Notes under the pieces: generated by a model
What the model was told of the DNA's origin: nothing
The model's input: only the letters and a program-made list of their open reading frames with translations
Databases searched by the model: none
Part shown: positions 18,367 to 28,659 of the stretch, piece by piece
How positions within the stretch are numbered: the stretch's first letter is position 1
How the letters are laid out: every line of letters begins with the position of its first letter
Assembly: GCA_033722555.1 (NCBI GenBank)
Contig: JAWVYS010000002.1
Coordinates: forward strand, 62,001-126,000
Source: Brumimicrobium sp033722555
Lineage (GTDB): Bacteria > Bacteroidota > Bacteroidia > Flavobacteriales_D > Crocinitomicaceae
Length of the DNA stretch: 64,000 nucleotides
Direction: 5' to 3'
Made by a program: the position numbers and the translations under genes

Positions 18367-18828
18367 TCATTTCAGTCTTTTATACTTCACTTCCAGCGTT
18401 AGTGGTAACTTATATTCATCAAAGCTTTTCTCGTAGATAAAACTCGTATCCGTAATTTCAACGATGGGAAATATATATTCAGTTTTGGCTGTTTTAAGGT
18501 TTAATTTTGATAAATCTGAGCTTACCGAATAGTAACCCTGAACAGATGTTATTCGATCCGGAGCGCCTCGAAAATGCTCTTCATAGGTTCCGTCAGGTCT
18601 GAAAATAATGATTGAATTCGTGAGTTTCTTACCATCATCTATCCAGGTGTCTACGGTGCTTTTCCATTCTTCAGGGATAAATCCTGCGAGCGCTCCAAGA
18701 CCGGAATCTGAGGCTTTATAGGAATGATACTCCCAGGTACCCACAAAAGCATCTTCCGGTTTTTTACATGAGAAGACAAAAACACTGAGAAAAAATAGTA
18801 AAATCGAGATTTTAGGCAAAGTTGTCAT
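18367..18828 (-). CDS. Small lipoprotein, lipocalin-like
   Basis: This 153-residue lipoprotein has lipobox VFSC (Cys21) when the ATG at 18828 is used; the ATG at 18864 adds a charged leader that would spoil the signal. The mature part opens with DAFVGTWEYHSYKAS, a pattern typical of lipocalin-like proteins, and continues as alternating strands (IIIFRPDGTYEEHF, VQGYYSVSSDLSKLNL). No active-site motif is visible. It is divergent from the DUF2480 gene with only 41 bases between starts, and a TAAATTTG box faces it 24 bases upstream. The function is unknown. Confidence 0.8.
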   Translation of the reverse strand: MTTLPKISILLFFLSVFVFSCKKPEDAFVGTWEYHSYKASDSGLGALAGFIPEEWKSTVDTWIDDGKKLTNSIIIFRPDGTYEEHFRGAPDRITSVQGYYSVSSDLSKLNLKTAKTEYIFPIVEITDTSFIYEKSFDEYKLPLTLEVKYKRLK

Positions 18829-18860
18829 AAATTTGTCTATATTAATCCTTAACAAATTTA
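18828..18860. promoter_or_regulatory. Two facing -7 boxes between divergent genes
   Basis: TAAATTTG, an exact match to TAnnTTTG, occurs on the plus strand at 18828-18835 and on the minus strand at 18860-18853. Together they form a 9-base inverted repeat (TAAATTTGT / ACAAATTTA). Each is 24-35 bases from the ATG it would serve. Start points would lie between the boxes, so the two transcripts overlap at their 5' ends. Neither box has a clear TTTG at the usual -33 distance. Confidence 0.45.
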
Positions 18861-18869
18861 CCAAAATTT

Positions 18870-19385
18870 ATGGCAACGGAGGAAATAGTAAATAAAGTTC
18901 AGAAAAGTAATTTAATTCAGTTGGATTTGGCTAATTACAAGCCGATTGAAACTATCGTCTCCATCGATCTAAAAGAAAATTTATGGGAAGGATTTGTGCT
19001 TAAAGAAAAAGATTTCAGAGCCTTTCTTTCCTCACATGACTGGCAACAGTATAAAGGTAAGGTGGCAGCCGTATACTGTTCTGCCGATGCAATTATTCCA
19101 ACCTGGGCATTTATGCTGGTAATTTCAAAACTTGAGGAAAACGGAATTCAGGCATATGTAGGTAATCCTGAGGAAGTTGAGCGGGAAATAACCAGGCTCA
19201 ACATTGCTAAAGTTGACGCATCCAAATATATAGACGGTAAAATTATTATTAAAGGCTGTGCGGATATCGCTTCCCCTGCATTTGTTATGGCCGAACTTCT
19301 TAAAAAACTTCAACCCGTGGCTTCCAGCATCATGTATGGTGAGCCTTGCTCCACGGTCCCTGTCTTCAAGAAAAAGAAAAAGTAG
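18870..19385 (+). CDS. DUF2480 family protein
   Basis: This is a small cytoplasmic protein of a family found widely in Bacteroidota and of unknown function. The 171-residue length fits the family. Recognisable parts are EIVNKVQKSNLIQLDLANY at the N-terminus, the central LWEGFVLKEKDFRAFLSSHDW and the C-terminal GCADIASPAFVMAELLKKL, followed by a basic tail of lysines. Conserved single Cys residues (VYCSAD, KGCAD, EPCS) are noticeable and could bind a metal, but this is speculation. It lies 50 bases before uvrC on the same strand, so the two may share a transcript. Confidence 0.88.
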   Translation: MATEEIVNKVQKSNLIQLDLANYKPIETIVSIDLKENLWEGFVLKEKDFRAFLSSHDWQQYKGKVAAVYCSADAIIPTWAFMLVISKLEENGIQAYVGNPEEVEREITRLNIAKVDASKYIDGKIIIKGCADIASPAFVMAELLKKLQPVASSIMYGEPCSTVPVFKKKKK

Positions 19386-19435
19386 TACTTTCTATCTTTT
19401 TGACAACTTACTTTTCTATTCGTTAATTTAACGAC

Positions 19436-21229
19436 GTGTCGGAGCCAAAAGATCATATTAAAGAAAAAATCAAGGTTTTACCGGAAAAGCCGGGCATCTA
19501 TCAGTATTTTGACGAACACGGCAAAATCATTTATGTCGGCAAAGCCAAAAATTTGAAGAAACGTGTCAACTCTTATTTTACCAAAAGTCACGATACAGCT
19601 AAAACCAGAATTCTCGTACGTAGAATTCGGAACATTCGTTATATCGTTGTAGACACCGAAACGGATGCTCTTTTACTGGAAAACAATCTAATTAAAAAGT
19701 ATCAACCCCGATACAACATACAGCTAAAGGACGATAAAACATATCCCTGGATCTGTATTAAAAACGAACCATTTCCCCGGGTATTTTCAACCCGTAGAAT
19801 GATTAAGGACGGTTCCAGATATTTCGGTCCTTACCCCTCTGTAAAGATTATTAACACGCTGCTCGAACTTATGCGCGAGCTCTATCCCTTGCGCACATGT
19901 CATTACGACCTAAGAAGAGAGAATATCAAAAAGAAGAAGTTCAAGGTTTGTTTGGAGTACCACATCGGGAACTGCAAGGCACCTTGCGTGGATAAAGAAA
20001 GTGAAGAGAATTATCACGAATATATTCAGCAAATCGAACATATTCTGAAAGGAAATATTGCATCGGTAATAAGAATCCTAAAAGATAAAATGGAAACCGC
20101 GGCCCAGGATTATCAGTTTGAAGATGCAGAAAATTTCAAACAAAAAATCCGCTCCCTCGAAAATTATAAATCAAAATCAACCGTCGTTTCCCCAACGATA
20201 CATCAGGTTGATGTCATCACGCTTGATAAGGGGGAGAACAATGCTTTTGTTAATTATCTTGTCATAAATAATGGTGCCATTATTCACGGTCATACCGTTG
20301 AGGTAAAAATGAAGCTGGATGAAATTGACGAGGATATACTTCTTTTTGCTCTTCTGAACCTAAGAGAAAAATTCAGCAGCATTTCTAAAGAGGTTCTGGT
20401 AGAAAAATCAAAGGGGCTTAAAATGGAAGGTATTAAATTTTTTACTCCTCAGCGGGGTGATAAAAAACATCTTCTTGAATTATCACGAAGAAATGCGAAG
20501 TTTTATCGTCTGGAGAGACAAAAACAGGAAAAACTTAAAAACCCTGAAGTGCATACAGAAAGGATACTTTCTAAAATTCAAAAGGATTTCAGATTAAAAG
20601 AACTTCCTTCTCACATGGAATGTTTTGATAATTCGAATATTCAGGGAACCAATCCTGTTTCTGCCTGCGTTGTTTTTAAGAACGGCCGACCGAGTAAAAA
20701 GGACTATCGGCATTTTAACATAAAAACAGTAGAAGGGCCGGATGATTTTGAATCCATGCGAGAAGCAATTTACAGAAGGTATAAAAGAATGCTTGAGGAA
20801 AATCAGTCCCTACCACAGTTATTAATTGTTGACGGAGGAAAAGGTCAGTTGAGCGCTGGTGTTGAAGCCCTTGAGAAACTTAAGCTGCACGGACGCATAC
20901 CGATCGTTGGTATTGCAAAAAGGCTGGAAGAAATATTTTTTCCCGGTGATAGTGTTCCGCTATATTTAGATAAAAAAAGTGAAAGCCTCAGAGTAATTCA
21001 GTATATGAGAAATGAGGCTCATCGTTTCGGGATAGAACATCATCGAAACAGACGGAGTAAATCAGCGCTCTCTTCGGAACTTATTGAGGTCAAGGGTATT
21101 GGTGAAAAAACGCAGCGCGATCTCATGAATCACTTCAAAACGCTGTCAGCCATCAAAAAGGCAAGTGAATCAGAACTCAGCGAGATCATTGGTCCGGCAA
21201 AAGCTAAAATTCTAAAAAAAGCGTTCTAA
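19436..21229 (+). CDS. uvrC: Excinuclease ABC subunit C, UvrC (GTG start)
   Basis: This nuclease makes both incisions flanking a lesion marked by UvrA-UvrB. The 597-residue protein has the full domain order: N-terminal GIY-YIG nuclease (KPGIYQYF, IIYVGKAKNLKKRV, with the Glu in LLENNLIKKYQPRYN), a Cys-containing linker (CLEYHIGNCKAPC), a UVR domain (QFEDAENFKQKIRSLENY), the RNase H-like endonuclease (CFDNSNIQGTNPV, VDGGKGQLSAG) and a C-terminal helix-hairpin-helix (LIEVKGIGEKTQRDLMNHF). The start is GTG; no ATG is better placed. It follows the DUF2480 gene closely. The function is certain. Confidence 0.97.
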   Translation: MSEPKDHIKEKIKVLPEKPGIYQYFDEHGKIIYVGKAKNLKKRVNSYFTKSHDTAKTRILVRRIRNIRYIVVDTETDALLLENNLIKKYQPRYNIQLKDDKTYPWICIKNEPFPRVFSTRRMIKDGSRYFGPYPSVKIINTLLELMRELYPLRTCHYDLRRENIKKKKFKVCLEYHIGNCKAPCVDKESEENYHEYIQQIEHILKGNIASVIRILKDKMETAAQDYQFEDAENFKQKIRSLENYKSKSTVVSPTIHQVDVITLDKGENNAFVNYLVINNGAIIHGHTVEVKMKLDEIDEDILLFALLNLREKFSSISKEVLVEKSKGLKMEGIKFFTPQRGDKKHLLELSRRNAKFYRLERQKQEKLKNPEVHTERILSKIQKDFRLKELPSHMECFDNSNIQGTNPVSACVVFKNGRPSKKDYRHFNIKTVEGPDDFESMREAIYRRYKRMLEENQSLPQLLIVDGGKGQLSAGVEALEKLKLHGRIPIVGIAKRLEEIFFPGDSVPLYLDKKSESLRVIQYMRNEAHRFGIEHHRNRRSKSALSSELIEVKGIGEKTQRDLMNHFKTLSAIKKASESELSEIIGPAKAKILKKAF

Positions 21230-21329
21230 TTCTAAAGCCATACTGAATCCCGTAATAAAATTACCTAATACTACGGATATCATTTTGACTTATTTACATT
21301 ACTTTTACTGAGCAATTAAAGCACCTTTT

Positions 21330-24300
21330 GTGAGACCGGCAACATTGTTCATTTTACTCTTAGGAGTGTTGGGGTTTTTTATGACTCCGCACCGGAGTTA
21401 TGCCCAGTGTAATAATGTCAATGTTTCCTTCACCGCCAATCAGAATAACTTTTGCGGCCCCGGACCACATACCTTAAATTTTACGAATACAAGTGGAGGA
21501 TCTAATGCCGGCTCCGCAGATTACGAATGGCTTCTGAACGGAGTTACCTTTGATAATACGACAGGGCTAACGGCTCCTTCCGGTGTTACGCTTAATGCGG
21601 TCGGAACATATGTTATCGAGTTAATAGCAAGTGATTCTCCTCCGCCATGTACCGAGAGTACAACACTTACCGTGGTTGTTCATCCTTCCCCGACCTCAAA
21701 TTTCTCATTCACCCCTAACAATGCCTGTCCAGGAACCCTGATCAGCTTCAGCAATCTATCAACGGGTACAACAGGTTCAACAACCTATAGCTGGAATTTT
21801 GGGGACGGAAATACCGGGAATGGAACCAATCCATCACACACCTATGCCTTTGGAGGAACCTACAATGTGACCTTAACGGTCACAAATTTTCCGGGTTGCA
21901 GCTCAACATTTAGTCAGACTGTTACCGTTCTCGATGCACCATTTGTAAATATTTACGGTGATGACGGAGATGGTAACACCATCAACTGTTTATTACCGGG
22001 AGACCCCACTGTCTCTCAGACTGTCCAGTTCTTTAACAATACGACAGGTGCTGTTTCTTATTTCTGGGATTTCGGTGATGGTAACACCAGTACTGCTTTA
22101 CAGCCGAGTCATACCTACAATACCTACGGAACTTTTCAGGTCGTAATGACAGCAACCGGTCCCAATGGTTGTACATCAAGTCAAACAATCGAAGTAGTAT
22201 TTGAAAAATTCGTTTCAGCTTCTTTAACCCTGAATATTACCGAGTACAGCGGATGTACACCTCATGCACTGACAACGCTGCAAAACCTCTCGAACAATGC
22301 AAATACCTATGTCTGGGATTTTGGAGACGGAACTCCTCCGTACACGACCAACAGTATTACGCCTCCGAACCACATTTACAATACCCCCGGAACGTATACC
22401 ATTTCACTTACAGCTTCAAACAGCTGTAACACGGCCAATGCGACGATAAGTCCGATAACGATCGTCGGACCTCCGGTGGCTCAGTTTACTCCATCGATAC
22501 TGGCGGGCTGTGCTCCTCAAACCGTTTTCTTTACCAACAATTCTACGGGCGCTTCCCCTGCAAATGCCTATCAATGGAATATGGGCAACGGAAACACGTA
22601 TAACAATACCATAACACCTCCCCCGCAAACTTATTCAAATGCTGGAAATTATACTGTTTCCTTAACTGCCAGCAACGCCTGCGGAACTTCGACCGTAAAT
22701 CAAACGATCGTTCTGGACACGGTACCAGTTGCAGATATCGAAGTTATGCCGTTTGAACAATGTTCCCCTGCAGTATTTACCTTTGATAACTTTAGCTCTG
22801 CCAATGCACAGAATTATGCATGGTATCTGGACGGTGCCCTCTACAGTACGGATTCAATCATTGCTCCGATGAATTTCAGTTACCCTCCGGGCAATTCTCC
22901 GGTAGCGCATCAAATTATTCTGGTAGTGTCCAACAATTGTGGTTCCGATAGCGACACTGTCGATATTTTAGTACACCGACCTACTCTTGCGCAGTTTGCC
23001 GTTTCAAATACTACCCTATGTCTGGGAGATGCGATCACGCTAACAGATCAAAGCCTGGGTGAAAACTTAAGCGTCGAATGGGATTTCGGTGATGGAAATT
23101 CGGATAATACCTCAGGTCCTCACACTATCACTTATTCAACACCAGGAACCTATGTCATTCAGCTGATTGCAAATGGATACTGCGGACCCGACACTGTGCA
23201 ACAGACAATTACGGTTAACCCTGTCACCGTAGCCGACTTTCAGGCACTCGACCCCATAGAAGGTTGCTCGCCGCTCACAGTTTCTTTTCAAAACACCTCA
23301 ACCGGAACAGGGCTAACTTACTCCTGGACTGTTGATGGCGCTTTCGCCACCAACTCAACTGATCTCGGTCCGATCACCTTTACGGAAACACCCGGAAACA
23401 CCCCTGTGAATCATACGATCGAACTTACAGTTACAAGTGCCTGCGGCACTCAAACCACTCAAACCGTTGTCACCGTTCACAGACCCACTCAGGCCAACAT
23501 GGATGTCTTACCCATTGAGGTTTGTCTTGGCGAAGTTATAACCGCCACCGATCTTTCCTTAGGAGAAAACTTAAGTTACGCATGGGATTTCGGCGACGGA
23601 TCGAGTTCAACAAATCAAGGGCCACATGCGCTGACTTACGGGGCGACAGGTACTTATACTATTCAACTTATCACAAACGGCTATTGCGGTCCTGACACCA
23701 TTGAAAACCAAGTCACGGTCCATCCCTACCCGGTCGCGGATTTTGCTCCTGATCTTCCCGATGGTTGTGCCGTCTTTGAGACCACATTTACGAATAATTC
23801 CACGGTTTCTGCAAATCACAACTGGAACTTTGGAGTAAATGCCACGCCTGCAACGAGTGTAAATACAAACCCCGGAATCGTTGCTTTTCCGCAGCCCGGA
23901 ACAGAAATGATCACCCTGGAGGTAGAGGAGAATGGGTGTATTTCCAGAGACACTGCTTATGTCGAAATATACCCGCTGCCCAATGTCGACTTCATTGTTG
24001 ACCCCTCAGAAGGATGTTCCCCGCTTGAAGCAGATATCATCAATAATTCTACGAATACGGGAGTTGAAAATTTCGAATGGGACTTAGGAAACGGAAACAC
24101 GTTCACGGGGTATTCACCACCCGTTCAAAATTATGTTGCCATATTAAACGATACAGTTGTAGATATTCAACTTACCGTGACAAGCGGAACAGGTTGTGCG
24201 GATTCGTTAACCTTAACTGCTACGGTACACCCCATTCCTTTAGCTGATTTTGATCTCATCAGCGACTCTATCTGCTTGAATGAACCTTTGGCGCTCACCA

Positions 24301-27300
24301 ATAATTCAACGCCCGGAATGTCTTATGCATGGAATCTTGGAGACGGCAATACTTCAACGGTATTCGTTCCGACACATACCTATTCTGCTCCCGGCACCTA
24401 TACTCTAACCCTCATTGTTAACTCAGCTTTCAACTGTTCTGATACTATCAGTAAGGATATCGAGGTGATGCCTATTCCGGATGCACAGTTTACTAATACA
24501 ACCGAGTGTCTGGGGTATGAAACAGCGTTTACGGATAATTCTACCGGAAATGTTATCGGGTGGCTCTGGGATTTTGGCGATGGAACCGGTGATAACCAAC
24601 AGAACCCAACGCACGAATATCTGAGCGCGGGCTCTTTTCAGGCTACCCTTACGGTAGAGAATAATTTTAATTGCACAAACAGTATCACACAAACTGTCGA
24701 TGTAAATCAGATACCCGTTGCTGATTTTACTACCTCCGATTTTTGTTTAGGTGATGCCACACAGTTCAGTAACCTCACCACGGGGAATACGGTTCAGTTC
24801 GAATGGGATTTTGGGGACGGTTCTCCGGTTTCGAACAGTACAAATCCTGTACATATTTATGCAAATACGGGTTCTTATGCTGTTCAACTGGTTTCCTTTG
24901 GAGGAAGCGGTTGCTCTGATACGATCACTCAAAATATTACCATTACAGGCGTTCCTGCAGCGGATTACTCTTTTATCACAGCCTGTACGAATGACACGAC
25001 ATTTTTTACAGATCTTTCCGGCGGAAACCCAGACACCTTTAGTTGGGATTTCGGTGACGGAACGCTGGATAATTCAAACAACCCGAATCCGTCTCACATC
25101 TATATTCAGCCCGGATCGTATCAGGTTACCCTGACTGCGGGTTACAGTGCTTCTGGATGTACCAATTCGATCACCTATTCAGTGGATGCACATCCCCGCA
25201 CAGTACCTCAGTTTACGGCGAATACCCCATGCCTCGGTTCGGAAACTCAGTTCATCGATCAAACCGTAAATAACCCTATAATCTGGCAGTGGGATTTCGG
25301 CGACGGATCGCCGGTTGTCAATCTACAGAATCCCGCATACGAATATGCTGCTCCGGGAATATATAATGTCACACTGATCACAGAAAATGTTTTCGGCTGC
25401 CCGGATACTCTATTGCAAAGCGTTGATGTTTTCGAGTTACCAATACCCGGTTTTGATTTTGATACAGTATGTCTTAATGCGGCCACTCAATTCACGGATA
25501 TTTCTCAGAATGCCGTCAGCTGGGAATATTTCTTCGGTGACGGCAACTCCTCGAATGTTCAGTCTCCAAACCATGTTTATGCCGTTGACGGAACCTTCAA
25601 TGTAACTCAAATAGTGACGAATGGCGTGGGATGTACGGACACACTTAGCAGAAACGTCATCGTAAGGCCTAACCCTCAGGCGCTTTGGACAGCGGATACA
25701 GCCTGTTATTCTTATCTAACCTCTTTCACAGATAATTCGATCGACGCTGTTTCGTGGCAGTGGGATCTTGGAGATATGGCTAATTCAAGTTTAGCGAATC
25801 CGCAGCACACTTACAGCTCCGACGGACTTTTCCCGGTTGAGTTGGTCGTTGAAAATACCTTCGGATGTACAGACACGCTTTCTGAACCTATTCTTGTTCA
25901 TCCTCAACCCGAGGCACTATTTACGAACTCTACAGTATGTGCCGGGAATCAGGTTTCTTTTACCGATATTTCGCTGGGAAATCCTGTTTCATTCTTCTGG
26001 GATTTTGATGATGGAAGCCCTGGGGTAACAACGCAAAACCCTTCTCACACTTTTAATACAGGTGGTTTATACGGAATCACTTTCATTGTTGAAAACAATG
26101 TTGGCTGTTCAGACACATTAGTAGACACAATTGAAGTTTATACTGTACCGGAAGTAAATTTCGTTGCAGATACCGTATGTCTGTTCAGCGTAACCAATTT
26201 CACCGATCTGACCCAGGATGCAACTCCTATCGCTTCTTGGGACTGGAATTTTGGCGACGGAAACACATCGTTCCAGCAACATCCGACCTATATTTATCAA
26301 AATCCGGGAGTCTTTAATGTTTCACTAACGGTTACCAATACAAACGGATGTGATTCCACTTTTATGCAGGATGTTCTTGTTTCAGAGGTACCCGATGCCG
26401 ATTTCTCTTTTACGAATGATTGCTTCGGCGCTCCTACGATCTTCACCGATCAATCTGTCAATAATCCGGGAATATGGTTGTGGGATTTTGGCGACGGTAC
26501 AATTGTCAACGGAGGACCTCTTGAACAGCACACCTATTCTGCTCCGGGCAATTATGTGGTTAGTTTAACCGTGCTCGGATCAGACAGTATTTGCAGTGAT
26601 CAGTCTATTCAGGTTGTGACTATTACGCAACAGGCAAATGCTGACTTTTTCATTCCTAACCCGGTTTGTGCGGGAGAAGTATTCTCCTTCACCGACAATA
26701 GTTCCACAAACCTTGGGACAATAGATGCTTATCAATGGGATATGGGAGACGGAACCGTCTATAATACACAGAACGGAAGCCATGTTTATTTAACGGACGG
26801 AATCTATACGATAACTTTAACAGTAACTACAACCGACGGTTGTCAGAGCACCCATAGCGAATCTATTCAGGTTTTACCTTTAACCGCAGCTAACTTTGAT
26901 CATACCCTTGCCTGCAGTGGTCAAAGCATTCAGTTCACAAATACTTCAGCAGGAAACACAAACAGCTGGCTGTGGGATTTTGGTGATGGTAATTTCTCCA
27001 CTGATCAGTTCCCCGTACATACTTACAGTTCTTCAGGTTCTTATACCGTGATGCTGGTTGTTCAAAACCTCGGAGGATGCAGTGACACAATCATACAAAC
27101 TGTGGAGGTTTATGACTCACCAACGGCCAACTTCTCGAATGACATGGTTTGTTACGGCGATCCGACAACCTTCACTGATTTGTCCATACCTGTAGGACAA
27201 ATAAGCAGCTGGCAGTGGGATTTTGGTCAAAATGAGGGAAGTTCAATACTTCAAAATCCACAGTACATTTTCCAAAACTATTCAGAGGTACATACGGTAG

Positions 27301-28145
27301 AACTTATTGTGACTTCTAACGACGGTTGTACAGATACCCTCGAAAATGATGTATTTATACATCCGATAGTTAATTTCAATGTATCTCTGGAAGAAATGAG
27401 CGGCTGTGCTCCACTGGAGGTGATTTTCGAGAATCTAAGCAACACGTCCGGGGCTGCGGATATTATTACCTACCAATGGGATTTCGGAGACGGAAGCACA
27501 GCATTTACGGAGAGTCCGGTACACCTTTACACCGAACCCGGAAATTATCCCGTCACCGTTTCTATGGTAACATCTACAGATTGTCAGTTTGTATTCGATG
27601 ATCAGGTAGTGATTGACGTATTCCCCGTACCCGTTGCAGGATTTGCAGTCTATCCGCCTATAACGACCATCACAGATCCGATGATCGAGATCAACAGCGA
27701 GGCAATTGGGGCTACCGACTGGGAATATTATCTCGGTGACGGTAATTACCAAAACAGTGCAGACTTTATTCATGCATATCAAGAACCCGGAAATTATACC
27801 GTTATGCAGATCGTCCAAAACGAATTCGGTTGTATAGATACTGCTTATCGAGGAATTGAAATACAGAGTGATTTGATATTTTATGTGCCGAACGCCTTTA
27901 CACCTGAGGATGATGGAAGAAATGATCTTTTCCGATGGGTTGTGGACGGTTACGCCAGTTTCAGTTTTAGAATTTTTAACCGCTGGGGAGAGGAAATATT
28001 TAATACAAATGACCCCTTTGACAGTTGGGACGGAAAGTACATGGGACAAGTTGTTCAGGATGGTGTTTACGTATGGCAGGCAAAAATTCTTGATCTAAAG
28101 GACGAGGAGCACCTCATCACCGGTCATGTCACAGTTCTCAGATAA
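21330..28145 (+). CDS. Giant PKD-repeat surface protein with type B T9SS (gliding-motility-associated) C-terminal domain
   Basis: This 2271-residue protein is predicted to be secreted and surface-anchored, probably as an adhesin. It starts at GTG and has a signal peptide ending in SYAQC. About 26 PKD or PKD-like units follow, most showing the W-D-F-G-D-G core and a HxY strand about 15 residues later; some are degenerate (for example YAWYLDGALYS and NWNFGVNA). Residues about 467-632 and 633-799 are two copies of one two-domain block. The tail from about 2180 (YVPNAFTPEDDGRND, IFNRWGEEIF, DGVYVWQAKILD, ITGHVTVLR) matches the TIGR04131/CHU_C type. No enzyme domain was found. It stands alone between uvrC and a small secreted protein. 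Confidence 0.93.
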   Translation: MRPATLFILLLGVLGFFMTPHRSYAQCNNVNVSFTANQNNFCGPGPHTLNFTNTSGGSNAGSADYEWLLNGVTFDNTTGLTAPSGVTLNAVGTYVIELIASDSPPPCTESTTLTVVVHPSPTSNFSFTPNNACPGTLISFSNLSTGTTGSTTYSWNFGDGNTGNGTNPSHTYAFGGTYNVTLTVTNFPGCSSTFSQTVTVLDAPFVNIYGDDGDGNTINCLLPGDPTVSQTVQFFNNTTGAVSYFWDFGDGNTSTALQPSHTYNTYGTFQVVMTATGPNGCTSSQTIEVVFEKFVSASLTLNITEYSGCTPHALTTLQNLSNNANTYVWDFGDGTPPYTTNSITPPNHIYNTPGTYTISLTASNSCNTANATISPITIVGPPVAQFTPSILAGCAPQTVFFTNNSTGASPANAYQWNMGNGNTYNNTITPPPQTYSNAGNYTVSLTASNACGTSTVNQTIVLDTVPVADIEVMPFEQCSPAVFTFDNFSSANAQNYAWYLDGALYSTDSIIAPMNFSYPPGNSPVAHQIILVVSNNCGSDSDTVDILVHRPTLAQFAVSNTTLCLGDAITLTDQSLGENLSVEWDFGDGNSDNTSGPHTITYSTPGTYVIQLIANGYCGPDTVQQTITVNPVTVADFQALDPIEGCSPLTVSFQNTSTGTGLTYSWTVDGAFATNSTDLGPITFTETPGNTPVNHTIELTVTSACGTQTTQTVVTVHRPTQANMDVLPIEVCLGEVITATDLSLGENLSYAWDFGDGSSSTNQGPHALTYGATGTYTIQLITNGYCGPDTIENQVTVHPYPVADFAPDLPDGCAVFETTFTNNSTVSANHNWNFGVNATPATSVNTNPGIVAFPQPGTEMITLEVEENGCISRDTAYVEIYPLPNVDFIVDPSEGCSPLEADIINNSTNTGVENFEWDLGNGNTFTGYSPPVQNYVAILNDTVVDIQLTVTSGTGCADSLTLTATVHPIPLADFDLISDSICLNEPLALTNNSTPGMSYAWNLGDGNTSTVFVPTHTYSAPGTYTLTLIVNSAFNCSDTISKDIEVMPIPDAQFTNTTECLGYETAFTDNSTGNVIGWLWDFGDGTGDNQQNPTHEYLSAGSFQATLTVENNFNCTNSITQTVDVNQIPVADFTTSDFCLGDATQFSNLTTGNTVQFEWDFGDGSPVSNSTNPVHIYANTGSYAVQLVSFGGSGCSDTITQNITITGVPAADYSFITACTNDTTFFTDLSGGNPDTFSWDFGDGTLDNSNNPNPSHIYIQPGSYQVTLTAGYSASGCTNSITYSVDAHPRTVPQFTANTPCLGSETQFIDQTVNNPIIWQWDFGDGSPVVNLQNPAYEYAAPGIYNVTLITENVFGCPDTLLQSVDVFELPIPGFDFDTVCLNAATQFTDISQNAVSWEYFFGDGNSSNVQSPNHVYAVDGTFNVTQIVTNGVGCTDTLSRNVIVRPNPQALWTADTACYSYLTSFTDNSIDAVSWQWDLGDMANSSLANPQHTYSSDGLFPVELVVENTFGCTDTLSEPILVHPQPEALFTNSTVCAGNQVSFTDISLGNPVSFFWDFDDGSPGVTTQNPSHTFNTGGLYGITFIVENNVGCSDTLVDTIEVYTVPEVNFVADTVCLFSVTNFTDLTQDATPIASWDWNFGDGNTSFQQHPTYIYQNPGVFNVSLTVTNTNGCDSTFMQDVLVSEVPDADFSFTNDCFGAPTIFTDQSVNNPGIWLWDFGDGTIVNGGPLEQHTYSAPGNYVVSLTVLGSDSICSDQSIQVVTITQQANADFFIPNPVCAGEVFSFTDNSSTNLGTIDAYQWDMGDGTVYNTQNGSHVYLTDGIYTITLTVTTTDGCQSTHSESIQVLPLTAANFDHTLACSGQSIQFTNTSAGNTNSWLWDFGDGNFSTDQFPVHTYSSSGSYTVMLVVQNLGGCSDTIIQTVEVYDSPTANFSNDMVCYGDPTTFTDLSIPVGQISSWQWDFGQNEGSSILQNPQYIFQNYSEVHTVELIVTSNDGCTDTLENDVFIHPIVNFNVSLEEMSGCAPLEVIFENLSNTSGAADIITYQWDFGDGSTAFTESPVHLYTEPGNYPVTVSMVTSTDCQFVFDDQVVIDVFPVPVAGFAVYPPITTITDPMIEINSEAIGATDWEYYLGDGNYQNSADFIHAYQEPGNYTVMQIVQNEFGCIDTAYRGIEIQSDLIFYVPNAFTPEDDGRNDLFRWVVDGYASFSFRIFNRWGEEIFNTNDPFDSWDGKYMGQVVQDGVYVWQAKILDLKDEEHLITGHVTVLR

Positions 28146-28246
28146 GTACTTTCTTATGGTTTGTTTGAAAATCAATCGACTCTGAATGTGTGCATAAATG
28201 TTTCCTCCCGCTTTCCATTCTCATGAATATTGAATATTTTTGTTAG

Positions 28247-28648
28247 GTGCACAACTTATTAAAAGTATTGATATTTCATTTTTTGGTCCTTTTCCTGAAA
28301 CCGGTTTCCGCGCAGGAAGAAAACACCTGTTCTCTGGAACTTGAGTTCTTTTGCGATCATTCTCAAACCACCATCATTGCAGACGGAGGAATTATCGTAT
28401 ATGTTCTTTCACCGGATGATCAAATGCTGGTCTCTTCAACGACTTATGCGCTTGGTAAACAGCTTAAGGTAGCCAAGGGAGTATACCACATCGTGATTGA
28501 AAGTGCCAAGTATTGTACCTATCAGTTTACGAATTTTCCAGCTACGGATGATGCCCGAATACTGAAGGTTGATCTAATCAGGGAATCAGACCCCGACTGC
28601 ACAGACGAGCAGAATTTCGAACCGCACCCAACAAAATTTAACAATTAG
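28247..28648 (+). CDS. Small secreted protein of unknown function (GTG start)
   Basis: This 133-residue protein is not recognised. It starts at GTG and has a signal peptide (hydrophobic LLKVLIFHFLVLFLK, then VSAQ). The mature part is a likely single beta-sandwich with four Cys (CSLELEFFCD, AKYCTYQF, PDCTDEQ), which suggests disulphides and a periplasmic or extracellular site. The strand pattern (IIVYVLSPDDQ, KVAKGVYHIVIES) recalls carboxypeptidase regulatory-like or transthyretin-like folds. It follows the PKD protein by 101 bases and precedes the dehydrogenase by 11, so it may be co-transcribed with either. Confidence 0.7.
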   Translation: MHNLLKVLIFHFLVLFLKPVSAQEENTCSLELEFFCDHSQTTIIADGGIIVYVLSPDDQMLVSSTTYALGKQLKVAKGVYHIVIESAKYCTYQFTNFPATDDARILKVDLIRESDPDCTDEQNFEPHPTKFNN

Positions 28649-28659
28649 GACGCCGAAGC

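Noticed and set aside
27435..28049. 204-residue gene opposite the end of the PKD protein
   Set aside because: It is a mirror frame of the conserved type B sorting domain, and its translation has no domain-like pattern.
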